The notes: a model not told the origin generated them from the letters alone. Counted from the first letter of the stretch, positions 8,452-17,884 are shown. The stretch is DNA of 64,000 nucleotides from Psychromonas sp. SA13A (GCF_011378715.1 NZ_WTKU01000008.1:103359-167358), one strand, 5' to 3'. A program made the numbers and translations.

Positions 8452-9975
8452 ATGAATGATCAAACCTATACGCCGCCGAGTATTGTTCTAGCAACTATTG
8501 CATTGGCTTTAGCAACTTTTATGCAAGTGCTTGATAGCACTATTGCTAACGTTGCTTTGCCAACGATTGCTGGAAATTTAGGAGTGAGTTCAGAGCAGAG
8601 TACCTGGATCATTACTTCTTTTGCGGTATGTAATGCTATTGCATTGCCACTCACAGGATGGCTTTCACGACGTATTGGTGAACTGAAGTTATTTATTATT
8701 TCTGTTTCACTGTTTACGCTAACCTCTTTTTTATGTGGTATCGCCACTAGCATGCCAGAGTTGATTACCTTCAGAGCGTTGCAGGGCTTTTTTGCTGGGC
8801 CAATGTTTCCCATGTGCCAAACGTTATTACTCGCTATCTTCCCTTCGATAAAGCGTGGCGCTGCGTTAGCCTTAATAGCGATGGTGACAGTCGTTGCTCC
8901 GATAGTAGGGCCGATCACAGGGGGTTGGATCACCGATAATTATTCTTGGCCTTGGATCTTTTTTATTAATATTCCAATCGGTATTTTCTGTTGTGTAGTG
9001 GTCTGGGAGCAGTTAAAAGATCGAGTAGAAACAACTGTAAAAATGCCCATTGATTATATTGGTATTGCATTGTTAGTGTTAGGGGTTGGTTTATTACAAG
9101 TAGTATTAGACTTAGGCAATAATAAAGATTGGTTTGAATCCACACAAATCGTGATCATGAGTATTATTTCTGTGATTGCATTAATCTCATTTGTTATTTG
9201 GGAGCTGACAGAGAAAAACCCAATTGTAGATTTATATTTATTTAGAGATCGCAATTATACCTTTGGTACTATCGCTTTAGTTTTAAGCTATGCGGCTTTC
9301 TTTGCAATCAATATTATATTACCGCAGTGGTTACAACTGTATATGGGATACACGTCGATATGGGCTGGTCTTGCGGCTGCTCCAATGGGCGTACTACCAT
9401 TAATATTAGCGCCATTAGTTGGAAAATATGCGCATAAATCAGATCTAAGGTTACTCGCTAGCATTTCATTTATTGTGATTGGCATTTCTTGTTTCTTACG
9501 CGCCAACTTTAATACCTTTGTAGATTTTGCTTCCGTGGCTGAGGTGCAATTGTTCATGGGGATTGGGATTGCCTTCATGTTTATGCCATTGACCACTATT
9601 TTCTTGTCTAATTTAAAAGGCCATCAAATAGCCGATGCGTCGGGCTTAACGACTTTTTTACGTGTGTTAGGCGCAAGTTTTGCCTCCTCATTAACCACAT
9701 GGTTTTGGAATCGTCGAGCCGACTATCACCACGCGACTTTGACGGAACATGTTAGTCAATATCAGTTAGGTACAGTGGAGTATTTAGATAAGATGGGGGG
9801 AGCAACCCAAGCTAATCTCGCATCCGTTAATAACATTGTTACTCAGCAATCATATATGATGTCGATGAATGATTACTTTTATATGCTAGGTTGTTTATTT
9901 TTTGTCTTAATTGGTCTGATATGGTTTGCAAAAGGCCCTTTTATCAAATCAGCCCCAGCGGCGGCTGGACATTAA
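8452..9975 (+). CDS. EmrB-like DHA2-family MFS drug transporter
   Basis: A 507-residue inner-membrane proton antiporter with a pattern consistent with 14 transmembrane helices. The first helix carries the DHA2 motif LDSTIANVALPTIAGNLG. The loop 2-3 motif is GWLSRRIGELKLF, and the antiporter motif C region appears in helix 5 (APIVGPITGGWI). A last helix near 465-485 precedes a short cytoplasmic tail. It forms a pump with the upstream EmrA-like protein. A GGGGCGG ribosome-binding site lies in the 8-base gap and the emrA tail. The substrate range cannot be told from sequence. Confidence 0.92.
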   Translation: MNDQTYTPPSIVLATIALALATFMQVLDSTIANVALPTIAGNLGVSSEQSTWIITSFAVCNAIALPLTGWLSRRIGELKLFIISVSLFTLTSFLCGIATSMPELITFRALQGFFAGPMFPMCQTLLLAIFPSIKRGAALALIAMVTVVAPIVGPITGGWITDNYSWPWIFFINIPIGIFCCVVVWEQLKDRVETTVKMPIDYIGIALLVLGVGLLQVVLDLGNNKDWFESTQIVIMSIISVIALISFVIWELTEKNPIVDLYLFRDRNYTFGTIALVLSYAAFFAINIILPQWLQLYMGYTSIWAGLAAAPMGVLPLILAPLVGKYAHKSDLRLLASISFIVIGISCFLRANFNTFVDFASVAEVQLFMGIGIAFMFMPLTTIFLSNLKGHQIADASGLTTFLRVLGASFASSLTTWFWNRRADYHHATLTEHVSQYQLGTVEYLDKMGGATQANLASVNNIVTQQSYMMSMNDYFYMLGCLFFVLIGLIWFAKGPFIKSAPAAAGH

Positions 9976-10097
9976 ACATAAGCTTGTATTAGTTGAATGG
10001 TTGGTAGAGGTTTTGAATGTAAGGTGCTCACTGTAACTTATTGCTTTTGATTAGGAATAAATTATGTAATTGTGTCTTCATAATGTCCATATTAATA

Positions 10098-10165
10098 CTA
10101 TTTTTTCAATTTTATTTATTTAACATTATTTATTTAACATTATTTATTCAATACTATTTTTTCAA
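10098..10165. repeat. Nested short repeats, AT-rich
   Basis: A 14-base unit ATTTATTTAACATT occurs about 2.6 times (10114-10150). It is flanked on both sides by ACTATTTTTTCAAT. An open frame runs through this block but its translation is low-complexity (Phe/Leu/Ile/Tyr-rich), so it is not called as a gene. Confidence 0.6.
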
Positions 10166-10248
10166 TGCTACTTTTCAAATGATACTTTTTCATAGGAAGG
10201 TTTTAATGAAAAATAAAGCTACAAAAGGTTACTTTACAGGGATTAATC

Positions 10249-10845
10249 ATGACTGAATTAGAACAGCAATTAGCGTTTATCATCGAAATAGACAAACTAA
10301 AAGCGGTATACCGTCAAACCACGGTCAAAGAAGATAAAAACCGCCATGAAAACAGTGCAGAGCATAGCTGGCACATCACTCTTACTGCACAGTTATTGCA
10401 AGGTTATGCAGAAAAGCCGATTAATATGACGCGCGTAATTAAGATGCTATTGATCCACGATATTATTGAAATTGATGCGGGAGATCTATTTGCGTTTGCC
10501 GAACAAAAAGACCATCAACAACAAGCTTTAAAAGAAGAAAAAGCGGCACAACGTTTGTTTGGTTTATTGCCCACTTCACAAAGCGAAGAGTATAAAAGTC
10601 TGTGGCTTGAGTTTGAAGAAGCTAACACTAGCGATGCACAATTTGCTAAATCCATGGATAGAATATTACCACTGGTGCAAAACATGAATAACCAAGGCGG
10701 TAGTTGGGCTAAACATAAAATCAGTCAAGCACAGGTGTTGGCACGCAACAATCACTTACAAACTATAGCGCCTAAATTATGGCAATATGTTGTTTCACAA
10801 ACTGAGCTTGCCGTCGATAAAGGTTGGTTGCTTACCGCTAATTAA
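10249..10845 (+). CDS. HD_3-type HD-domain hydrolase
   Basis: A 198-residue protein of the HD superfamily. Metal ligands are visible as H in RHENSAEHSWHIT (about 32-39), the HD doublet in MLLIHDIIEIDAGD (about 69-70), and D in KSMDRILPLVQ (about 132). This order matches small HD_3/YfbR-like 5'-deoxynucleotidases and related phosphohydrolases. It is unrelated in detail to the HD protein at 5750. The AGGGA ribosome-binding site fits the start. It seems monocistronic. Confidence 0.85.
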   Translation: MTELEQQLAFIIEIDKLKAVYRQTTVKEDKNRHENSAEHSWHITLTAQLLQGYAEKPINMTRVIKMLLIHDIIEIDAGDLFAFAEQKDHQQQALKEEKAAQRLFGLLPTSQSEEYKSLWLEFEEANTSDAQFAKSMDRILPLVQNMNNQGGSWAKHKISQAQVLARNNHLQTIAPKLWQYVVSQTELAVDKGWLLTAN

Positions 10846-10948
10846 TCAGTAATAAAAGGTTTAATGTTTTATTCATTAAATCTACTGCGCTCATCTGTGT
10901 ATTTAAACCTTAATTAGGCCGCATAATAGTGTCAATTAAGGCCGTACT

Positions 10949-10992
10949 TCGATTTAAAAGTCGATTTAAAAGTCGATTTAAAAGTTGATTTA
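10949..10992. repeat. 12-base tandem repeat, 3.6 copies
   Basis: The unit TCGATTTAAAAG is repeated at 10949-10960, 10961-10972 and 10973-10984, then partly as TTGATTTA. The surrounding 10846-11175 holds no gene that I can support. Confidence 0.85.
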
Positions 10993-11175
10993 GTAAAGCA
11001 TTTAAGAAAACCTATTTAACTCAAGAAAGGGTATTTTTTGATTCATGTAATGGTGTGTTGATAGGTATAAAATTTTAATGATTAGGCATTTTCATTGGTA
11101 GCTTTCAATCTAGGCTAGATGTATTGTAGCTAGCCAATGGCTATCATCAATATAGCTGTAATAGGTTAGATTTTA

Positions 11176-13269
11176 ATGCATGCGATGAAGAGAGAAAATA
11201 TGACGAATAAAGTAGATGTTGTTATACCTACTGCCCCTATCAAACCTTACGTACATGATATGCACGGCCACAAACGTAAAGATAATTATTTTTGGTTACG
11301 TGATGATAAGCGAGAAGACCCTGCGGTATTAGCTTATTTAGAAGAAGAAAATAACTACACAGAACAACAAATGGCTCCTTTGTCTGCGTTACAGCAAACT
11401 TTGTATGATGAGATGGTTGCAAGACAAGAGCCTGAAATAGAATCCGTTCCGTATTTTAAAAAAGGCTTCTGGTATATCTCTCGTTACGATCAAGGTAAGG
11501 ATTATAGCGTTTATACACGCCGTCAAGGTACGTTAGAAGCGACCGAAGAAATCTTTTTTGATTGCAATGAACGAGCACAAGGTTTTGCTTACTATCAATT
11601 AGGTGCACTTGCTTTATCGCCTAATTCAATGCTTTTGGCCTTCAGTGAAGATACCGTTAGTCGTCGTCAATATACTTTACATTTTAAAGATCTACGCACT
11701 AATGAGATATTTGCAGATAGTATTGAAGATGTGACAGATGTAGTTTGGGCGAACGATAACAAAACTGTTTTTTATGTAAAACAACATACGCAAACATTAT
11801 TATCATATCAGGTATATCGTCATACATTAGGTGAGCCATCTGTAAATGATGTACTTATCTATGAAGAAACTGACGATACTTTTTCTTTGGGTTTATATAA
11901 AACACGATCAGAAGAATATTTAGTAATTTGTGCTGATAGTACTATGACTTCTGAATGTTTGATCATAGATGCAAACCAACCATATAAAGATTTTAAATAT
12001 TTCTTACCAAGACAAAGAGACCATGAATACAGTGTTGATCATTTCCATGGCCAATTCTTTATACTGAGTAATTACAGCGGCAAAAACTTTGCTTTACACA
12101 CAATAACGACACAACTGGACGAGTTGCAAACGGTCCAACCTGAACACTGGCAAACACTAGTACCGGCAAGAGAATCTATTTTGTTGGAAGGTTATGAGTT
12201 AATGCAGGACTGGTTAATTGTTGAGGAGCGTGAACTAGGCTTACCAGTATTACGACAAATCAATTTTAAAACCGGAGAGTCCCGTGCTCTGACTTTTCAT
12301 GATCCCGTTTACACTGTGTTCAGCCATCATAATCCACAACCTGCGACGAGTAAATTTCGTTATCAATATACCTCTTTTACAACACCCTCTACCGTCTACG
12401 AATTAGACCTTGATAGTGGCAAAATTGTGCAGCTAAAACAAAGCCAAGTAATGGGGGATTTCGATAGTGAAGATTATCAAAGTGAACGTGTTTGGGTAAC
12501 CGCAAGAGATGGTGCAGAAGTGCCTGTTTCATTGGTTTATAAGCGTGAACTATTTAATCATAGTAATCCATTACTTGTTTATGCTTACGGTTCCTATGGC
12601 CATAGTTTAGATATTGGTTTTAGCTCTGCTAACCTAAGCTTGCTAGATCGTGGTTTTGTTTATGCAGTTGCGCATATACGTGGTGGTGAAGAGTTAGGTC
12701 GTGATTGGTATGAACAAGGTAAATTACTGCAAAAGAAAAATACCTTTAATGACTTTGTTGATGTGTCGAAGGCTCTGGTCGCAAAAAAATATGGCGCTGA
12801 AGATAACGTATTTGCAATGGGAGGAAGTGCTGGTGGTTTATTAATGGGGGCTGTTATCAACCAAGCACCTGAACTATACCGCGGCGTGGTTGCTGCTGTG
12901 CCCTTTGTTGATGTTGTTTCAACGATGTTAGACGATTCCATTCCATTAACCACGGGGGAATATGATGAATGGGGGAATCCAAATGATCCTGAATTTTATC
13001 ATTATATGCTTGAATATAGCCCCTATGATCAAGTTAAAGCAAAGGCTTATCCGAATATGCTAGTTACCACTGGGTTACATGATTCTCAGGTTCAATACTG
13101 GGAACCTGCAAAATGGGTTGCCAAGTTACGAGAATTAAAAACCGATGATAATCAGCTAATGTTATACACGGATATGGAAGCAGGACACGGTGGTAAATCA
13201 GGAAGATTTAAACATTTTGAAGATACGGCCCGAGAGTTTGCTTTCTTGATTGATCTCGCAAAGTGTTAA
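11176..13269 (+). CDS. ptrB: Oligopeptidase B (S9A serine peptidase)
   Basis: A 697-residue prolyl-oligopeptidase-family enzyme that cuts short peptides after Arg or Lys in the cytoplasm. The N-terminal beta-propeller (about 70-400) is followed by the alpha/beta-hydrolase domain. The catalytic triad is readable: Ser551 in MGGSAGG, Asp636 in TGLHDSQVQYWEP, and His671 in AGHGGKSGR. Length matches E. coli PtrB (686). An internal ATG at 11200 (MTNKVDV) has the better ribosome-binding site, AGAGAGAA, so the true protein may be 689 residues. It is monocistronic and ends at a strong hairpin. Confidence 0.92.
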   Translation: MHAMKRENMTNKVDVVIPTAPIKPYVHDMHGHKRKDNYFWLRDDKREDPAVLAYLEEENNYTEQQMAPLSALQQTLYDEMVARQEPEIESVPYFKKGFWYISRYDQGKDYSVYTRRQGTLEATEEIFFDCNERAQGFAYYQLGALALSPNSMLLAFSEDTVSRRQYTLHFKDLRTNEIFADSIEDVTDVVWANDNKTVFYVKQHTQTLLSYQVYRHTLGEPSVNDVLIYEETDDTFSLGLYKTRSEEYLVICADSTMTSECLIIDANQPYKDFKYFLPRQRDHEYSVDHFHGQFFILSNYSGKNFALHTITTQLDELQTVQPEHWQTLVPARESILLEGYELMQDWLIVEERELGLPVLRQINFKTGESRALTFHDPVYTVFSHHNPQPATSKFRYQYTSFTTPSTVYELDLDSGKIVQLKQSQVMGDFDSEDYQSERVWVTARDGAEVPVSLVYKRELFNHSNPLLVYAYGSYGHSLDIGFSSANLSLLDRGFVYAVAHIRGGEELGRDWYEQGKLLQKKNTFNDFVDVSKALVAKKYGAEDNVFAMGGSAGGLLMGAVINQAPELYRGVVAAVPFVDVVSTMLDDSIPLTTGEYDEWGNPNDPEFYHYMLEYSPYDQVKAKAYPNMLVTTGLHDSQVQYWEPAKWVAKLRELKTDDNQLMLYTDMEAGHGGKSGRFKHFEDTAREFAFLIDLAKC

Positions 13270-13357
13270 GCTTTATTTTGACTCTTAGATACCCTTAGAT
13301 AGCTTACTTAATTAAAAATAGTTTGGCTGAATAATAGATAGCGCTTAGATAACAACT

Positions 13358-13400
13358 AATAAGTGATGAAAATGTCGCCCGTTTTTATCACTTATTTTTT
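13358..13400 (+). terminator. Intrinsic terminator of the oligopeptidase B gene
   Basis: Stem AATAAGTGAT (13358-13367) pairs with ATCACTTATT (13387-13396). Pairing extends inward through a G-T and A-T pairs, and a T run follows. Confidence 0.75.
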
Positions 13401-13480
13401 ACACATAATGTTAGCTAACATCCTTTAATCTATTCACATCAAATTCATACTAAAACACCTCTGTTTTTGTACGCCACTTT

Positions 13481-13540
13481 AGTGGATTAGGAAAGTAGTG
13501 GATTAGGAAAGTAGTGAATTAGGAAAGTAGTAAATTAAGA
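13481..13540. repeat. 16-base tandem repeat, 3.6 copies
   Basis: The unit AGTGGATTAGGAAAGT occurs at 13481-13496, 13497-13512 and 13513-13528 (one change), then partly to about 13540. The rest of 13541-13990 is very AT-rich and has no gene that I can support. Confidence 0.85.
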
Positions 13541-13990
13541 GCCTGAAAATAAAGGCGTAATTACTTTAAAAAATAACAAAAAGGTGAGTTTTTATTGAAA
13601 GAGTGCATTTGTCGATACTTATCCCTAAGGTTATTTTAATTTTGTCGAATTAATTTACAGTCATACTTGGTTAAATTGAAATAAAAATTTATCCAAATAT
13701 TCGATAATCATTCAATTTTAAATGATGAAATAACATTATTTACACTTCCTTGTGAGTAGTCGAATTCAAAAAAAGTATTTTTAATACTCATAAAAGAGTA
13801 AAAATATTTTGTGATATTTATTTTACATTCTAAATATTTATTATTACTCATACTCTTCATTTCTTTATGCCTATTCTTTAAGTTTTTATATTTATATTTA
13901 CTGACGATTTCTTTTACATTTAAAAATATAACTCTATGATCTTATTTTTACTTTTATATTAATTTACTTAAAAAACAATTACTTAAATAC

Positions 13991-14007
13991 TTGGCCTGAA
14001 ACCTGCA
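13991..14007 (+). promoter_or_regulatory. Sigma54-like promoter upstream of the PEP-CTERM gene
   Basis: TTGGCCTGAAACCTGCA matches the sigma54 consensus TTGGCACGNNNNTTGCW at 10 of 13 defined positions, with the required GG (13993-13994) and GC (14005-14006) ten bases apart. It lies about 108 bases before the ATG. The alternative sigma70 candidate, TTGACA at 14031, has no good -10 partner. PEP-CTERM genes in other bacteria are often under sigma54 and PrsK/PrsR control, which makes the match more credible. Confidence 0.5.
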
Positions 14008-14115
14008 ATCTACTATATATACAAGTCACATTGACATGTTATTGAGTTTTCGCCGATAGCTACATTTTATCCGCTAATAACTACATGTTTATAATTACTA
14101 TAAAGGAATATAAAA

Positions 14116-14625
14116 ATGAAAAAATTATTTGCACTTTTTACTTCTGCCGCACTCTTGTTTGTTGTTAGTACCGCTTCTGCAGTACCAATCGATGGAGCAA
14201 TTAAATTTTTTGGTGTAGCGGACACAACTGCATCTGGTGGAGTGGTTACGAAGATTGAATTTACAAGTCAATTGGTAGCTGTAACAACAGGTGATTTTGG
14301 TGTAGTGCCTCTTGGTTCAAGTGTTGCTTTTACTGATTTAAACCCTGTAGCAGCAACAAATGCTTTGTGGTCAGTGGGCGGATTTACTTTTGATCTTTTG
14401 AATGTATTAAGTAATTCAGTTGTTGGTAACGGTGTTGTGGTATCTGGTTCTGGTATTGTTAAAGCTGCTGGCTTTGATGATACTGTGTTTAGTTGGTTGT
14501 ACACTGCACAAGCTGGTAAGCAAGAAACGTTTTCAGCGAGTTCAATTCCAGCGCCTGCAGGTACTGCGTTATTAGGTTTAACATTACTTGCATTTGGTCT
14601 GTCTCGTCGTAACAAAAAATCATAA
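14116..14625 (+). CDS. PEP-CTERM-type exported protein
   Basis: A 169-residue secreted protein. The signal peptide (residues 1-22, ending STASA before VPIDG) is clear. The mature part is rich in Val, Gly, Ser and Thr, poor in charge, and likely all-beta. The C-terminus shows the tripartite sorting signal of exosortase substrates: a PAPAG motif (variant of PEP), a hydrophobic helix TALLGLTLLAFGL, then SRRNKKS. Exosortase would cut near PAP and pass the protein outward, usually together with exopolysaccharide. No exosortase or polysaccharide gene is in the window. The ribosome-binding site AAAGGA is good. The precise role is unknown. Confidence 0.8.
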   Translation: MKKLFALFTSAALLFVVSTASAVPIDGAIKFFGVADTTASGGVVTKIEFTSQLVAVTTGDFGVVPLGSSVAFTDLNPVAATNALWSVGGFTFDLLNVLSNSVVGNGVVVSGSGIVKAAGFDDTVFSWLYTAQAGKQETFSASSIPAPAGTALLGLTLLAFGLSRRNKKS

Positions 14626-14663
14626 TATTAATTAATTTTAAATAATTATTAAATATAATATGT

Positions 14664-14703
14664 AATAAGCTCAGGTTAAGTGAAAACTACCTGAGCTTAT
14701 TTG
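14664..14703 (+). terminator. Strong terminator after the PEP-CTERM gene
   Basis: A perfect 13-bp stem, 14664-14676 (AATAAGCTCAGGT) with 14689-14701, a 12-base loop and trailing T residues. The region 14704-15418 beyond it is AT-rich and holds nothing I can name. Confidence 0.85.
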
Positions 14704-15418
14704 TTTGTCGGCATAGTCGTTTTACTTGTGTTCATTTTAGGTATGAATTTATATGTTATAGTTTTATAAATTTTCTGATTATCTGATATTTAGAAAATTA
14801 ATTACCTCAACAGGACCTTTGGTATTTCTTTATCAAATTTCTTTATTAAAATACTTTCTCACCACCAAGGCTGTAATTTCTCTCCTCGCTCCAACGTTGT
14901 AAATCACTTTAGCTTATTACGTACATATTTTTATACGCATCGTTAAAAATCCACACAGGTACTTACTCGAATGGTCATCAAGTTATGCCTATTTTGATCT
15001 TCGACCTATAGGCTAATTCATGTGTTTTTAATAACTAATATGGAGTTGCCGACTGTTAAATTGTAATTATTGCTATGAAGGTTGCTATTTTTTTTAATTA
15101 TCGATTTGAATCGAAGAACTTTGCATCTTGAAGTTTTTGTGGTTATAAAAAAACTCGTTATTACTCTCTTCAAATTATCTTCATATCAACATATTTTATT
15201 CGCGAATTACTTGATCTAGTTATATGTATATTTACTATAATTAACTTATATTTGTGATTATAGTTTGATTATTTTTTTTTAATTAAACTTTTAAATTATT
15301 GATTTAAAAGTTTATGCGAGTATTGTTGAATTGAATTTATCAAGCGAATGAAATAGTTAGTTATTAATGTGAATATAAGATTCTTCTTCCTCTGAATCAT
15401 TAAACAATGGAGACCTGA

Positions 15419-16261
15419 ATGCACCTATTTAAGTATTTTGAGCCCGCTAGATTGGATGTCATTGAAAGTGGATGTATTCGTTTAACGCAACCTATCGACT
15501 TTAATGATCCTTTTGAATTAAAGCCTGTCACTTCTACTTGTGGTATCAAAGATGCTATGCCAGATCTATCCAGTACAGAAGAAAACTTAGGTTCATATAA
15601 TAAAATAGATAAACTACCAATAAAAGCAACGAGTCCAGATTCAGAGTTTAAAGTTATTAAAGCGAATAAAAATTTATTAGAAGAGCAGCAAGTGCTTGCA
15701 ACTTCGCCGCCAGAGACTAATGGTGTTACGGGTGAAACTAGCGGACAAAATCAGGGAGAAGTAATAGGTGTACTTTGCTTAACTGAGGAGCCAGATAATT
15801 TATTAATGTGGTCACATTATGCTGATTCCCATCAAGGGTTCTGCGTTAAATTCGATACTTCTAATTACTTTTTTAACCAAAAGAGAACCATGGAGGACGA
15901 TTTTTACCATCTTAGGAAAGTTGAGTATATTGAGCAACATCCAACTAAAGTGATTAAGTCTAATGTCGGTGTAGATTTACTATTACATAAATCTGATACC
16001 TGGTCACATGAAAAAGAGTGGCGGTTTTGTGCAGTTTTGCACGACTCAGATATGCTAATTGAATGTGCGGATAGCGATATACATTTATTTAAATACCCTA
16101 AAGAAATCATTAAGGAAATTATTTTAGGAGCGAATGCTTCAGAGGAGCTTGCTGACAAAATAAAAACAATTATTGACCAGACTCCAGAGTTTTCACACGT
16201 GAAGTTGAGTAAAGCCTATATTGCAGAAAAGTCCTATCGTTTAGAATTTAAAAGCTTATAA
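15419..16261 (+). CDS. DUF2971 domain protein
   Basis: A 280-residue soluble protein. It starts with the DUF2971 signature LFKYFEPARLDVIESGCIRLTQP, followed by FNDPFE. The core motifs VLCLTEEPDNLLMWSHYAD with GFCVKFD, and later WSHEKEWRF, also fit the family. Residues 50-105 form a less conserved insert. DUF2971 proteins are widespread, of unknown function, and often turn up as accessory genes in variable regions. This one is alone, with about 800 bases of gene-free AT-rich DNA upstream. The GGAGA ribosome-binding site supports the start. Confidence 0.8.
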   Translation: MHLFKYFEPARLDVIESGCIRLTQPIDFNDPFELKPVTSTCGIKDAMPDLSSTEENLGSYNKIDKLPIKATSPDSEFKVIKANKNLLEEQQVLATSPPETNGVTGETSGQNQGEVIGVLCLTEEPDNLLMWSHYADSHQGFCVKFDTSNYFFNQKRTMEDDFYHLRKVEYIEQHPTKVIKSNVGVDLLLHKSDTWSHEKEWRFCAVLHDSDMLIECADSDIHLFKYPKEIIKEIILGANASEELADKIKTIIDQTPEFSHVKLSKAYIAEKSYRLEFKSL

Positions 16262-16420
16262 ATACACTTATTATTTAAATCTGAGTAATTCCCTAAATAC
16301 TTTTTTGTATTAAAAAATAGTCGTAACGCTCGATTCATAACATTCGATTCATAACCCTCGATAAAGATTAAGCTTATTTATTGGAGGAAATGATCATTTA
16401 AATCACTAAACTGTACCTTT

Positions 16421-16540
16421 ACGCCCTGAGCTCCTTTTTGCATAAGGAGTTACTTTTGTACAAAGAGTTACTTTTTGAACATCGAGCAAAAGTAACTAAG
16501 GTATAAACGAATAAGCATAAGCGGCTTAGCTCGGGGCATT
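16421..16540. repeat. Imperfect palindromic intergenic element between convergent genes
   Basis: About 115 bases with nested symmetry. GCCCTGAGC (16423-16431) faces GCTCGGGGC (16529-16537). CTCCTT (16431-16436) pairs with AAGGAG (16444-16449). GTTACTTTTG (16449-16458) pairs perfectly with CAAAAGTAAC (16487-16496). GAGTTACTTTT also occurs as a direct repeat (16447, 16465). It lies between the 3' ends of two convergent genes and may serve as a bidirectional terminator. It looks like a dispersed intergenic repeat, but copies elsewhere in the genome cannot be checked here. 16310-16370 also has the short repeat CGATTCATAAC. Confidence 0.5.
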
Positions 16541-16573
16541 TAACTCTCATTTGGGTTAACAAGACTCACGCCG

Positions 16574-17884
16574 TTATGACTCTATTTGCTTACGAAAAAA
16601 CTGCACCATTTCATCACGGGTTTTAAGATGTTTGAGGTGAAAAATATCCATTGGGAATAGTAGTTCAATCACACCAGTATCAAATATACGTTTTACTTCG
16701 TATTCATTATGAGCAACATCTTGTTGATATCTATAATTTAACCAGGTTTTATTCGTATGAATAATAAATTCCACTCGCATACCGCCTAAACGAGCAAAAA
16801 ACTTCATCATAGCTGTTTTATCACTAGACCCTACTGCGCGACCTTGATATTGAGAATGTTCACTTAAAGTGTCGGAGATATCCTCTAAAACCATTAAAGA
16901 GTTTGCTTTTGAAGCGCTACGCGTGAGGTGTTGTTGAAAAGCTTTTACATCGCTTACCGAATCAAGTACGGCCATCAGTCCAAGTTCATCATCTACTGCA
17001 ACCGCTGGATTTTTTTGGTTTTTTCGTAATAGTTTTAAAACCTTTGCCTGCGGTGGTTTTTTTCTAATAGAAACGTAAATAGGAGTTTTTTTCACTCCGA
17101 CGGTAAAGCTACGGCGTTTTAATAGAGTTAACTTTTCACCTTTTGCTAGTTGTATTAACTTAGCCTGTGCTGGATCTAAAACCGTTACTGCATTACAGCT
17201 AAAGTCCTCTGGTCGATGTTTTGAATAGAGATAGACGGGATCCAGTTCCCCTATTTTTAAATTTGGGCTCCAAACATAACCGTTTAAAAAGGCTAGAAAA
17301 GCGGAGAATTTGCTTTCAATATCTGTTTCTCGTTCTCGTTGATCAATACTTGCAGCGAGGGTCATTAAAATGAGTTTACGTCGCGCTTCAAAGCGTGCTT
17401 TTTTATGGTAACCATCATTGAACATGATTAATAACAATTCAACGGGGTTGTTAGTGACTTCTATCTCATTAGTCGCTTCAATATGTGAAGCGTAGGGAGA
17501 AAGGATTTTACCAATAATAGAGTGAATGACGGCATCAGCTGTACGAGAGTACTCATCTACACGGCTCTTTATTTCATTGAGGTTACCGTTGATGCCAAAC
17601 ATATTACCTAATAAGCATAATGCTCGCTCAGAGCGCTTTTCTCGTAATGCTTTATCTGAAATGAGGGTTTGAATTTGCTCAAAATCATCAACGCCTAAAA
17701 ATTCAAATATTTGGCTACGTAAAGCGCGATATTTTGTGACGTTGTTAGGATTCTTTTGTAAATTTTTTAACCATTGACGCGTTTGCTGAGAAAAGCGTCC
17801 GATATTTAGTGAGTGTTCAGAAACAGTGAAAGGCCCTGATTGTTGAAGAGAAGTAAAAACGCTGTTTGTAGAGAGCACTGACAT
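16574..17884 (-). CDS. Unrecognised protein, about 436 residues
   Basis: The frame opens at 17944, but the ATG at 17884 (MSVLST) has a GGTGG ribosome-binding site and is preferred. I do not recognise the family. The protein is soluble, basic in the middle (LLKRRSFTVGVKKTPIY, then RKKPPQAKVLKLLRKNQK), and helical at its N-terminus. The C-terminal 170 residues, with DDELGLMAVLDSV, VEFIIHTNKTWLNYRYQQDV and AHNEYEVKRIFD, recall the layout of RelA/SpoT-like nucleotidyltransferases (acidic strand, V-E-x-x-I strand, A-H-x-E-Y helix). That reading is speculative. It is transcribed away from rpfF, with about 600 bases between them. Confidence 0.65.
   Translation of the reverse strand: MSVLSTNSVFTSLQQSGPFTVSEHSLNIGRFSQQTRQWLKNLQKNPNNVTKYRALRSQIFEFLGVDDFEQIQTLISDKALREKRSERALCLLGNMFGINGNLNEIKSRVDEYSRTADAVIHSIIGKILSPYASHIEATNEIEVTNNPVELLLIMFNDGYHKKARFEARRKLILMTLAASIDQRERETDIESKFSAFLAFLNGYVWSPNLKIGELDPVYLYSKHRPEDFSCNAVTVLDPAQAKLIQLAKGEKLTLLKRRSFTVGVKKTPIYVSIRKKPPQAKVLKLLRKNQKNPAVAVDDELGLMAVLDSVSDVKAFQQHLTRSASKANSLMVLEDISDTLSEHSQYQGRAVGSSDKTAMMKFFARLGGMRVEFIIHTNKTWLNYRYQQDVAHNEYEVKRIFDTGVIELLFPMDIFHLKHLKTRDEMVQFFRKQIES

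Noticed and set aside
8466-8933. 155-codon antisense frame inside the emrB-like gene
   Set aside because: Shadow frame; the plus-strand MFS transporter explains the region fully.
10041-10256. 71-codon open frame before the HD_3 gene
   Set aside because: The translation is low-complexity Phe/Ile/Leu/Tyr from an AT-rich repeat block, with no proper ribosome-binding site, and it overlaps the HD_3 gene start.
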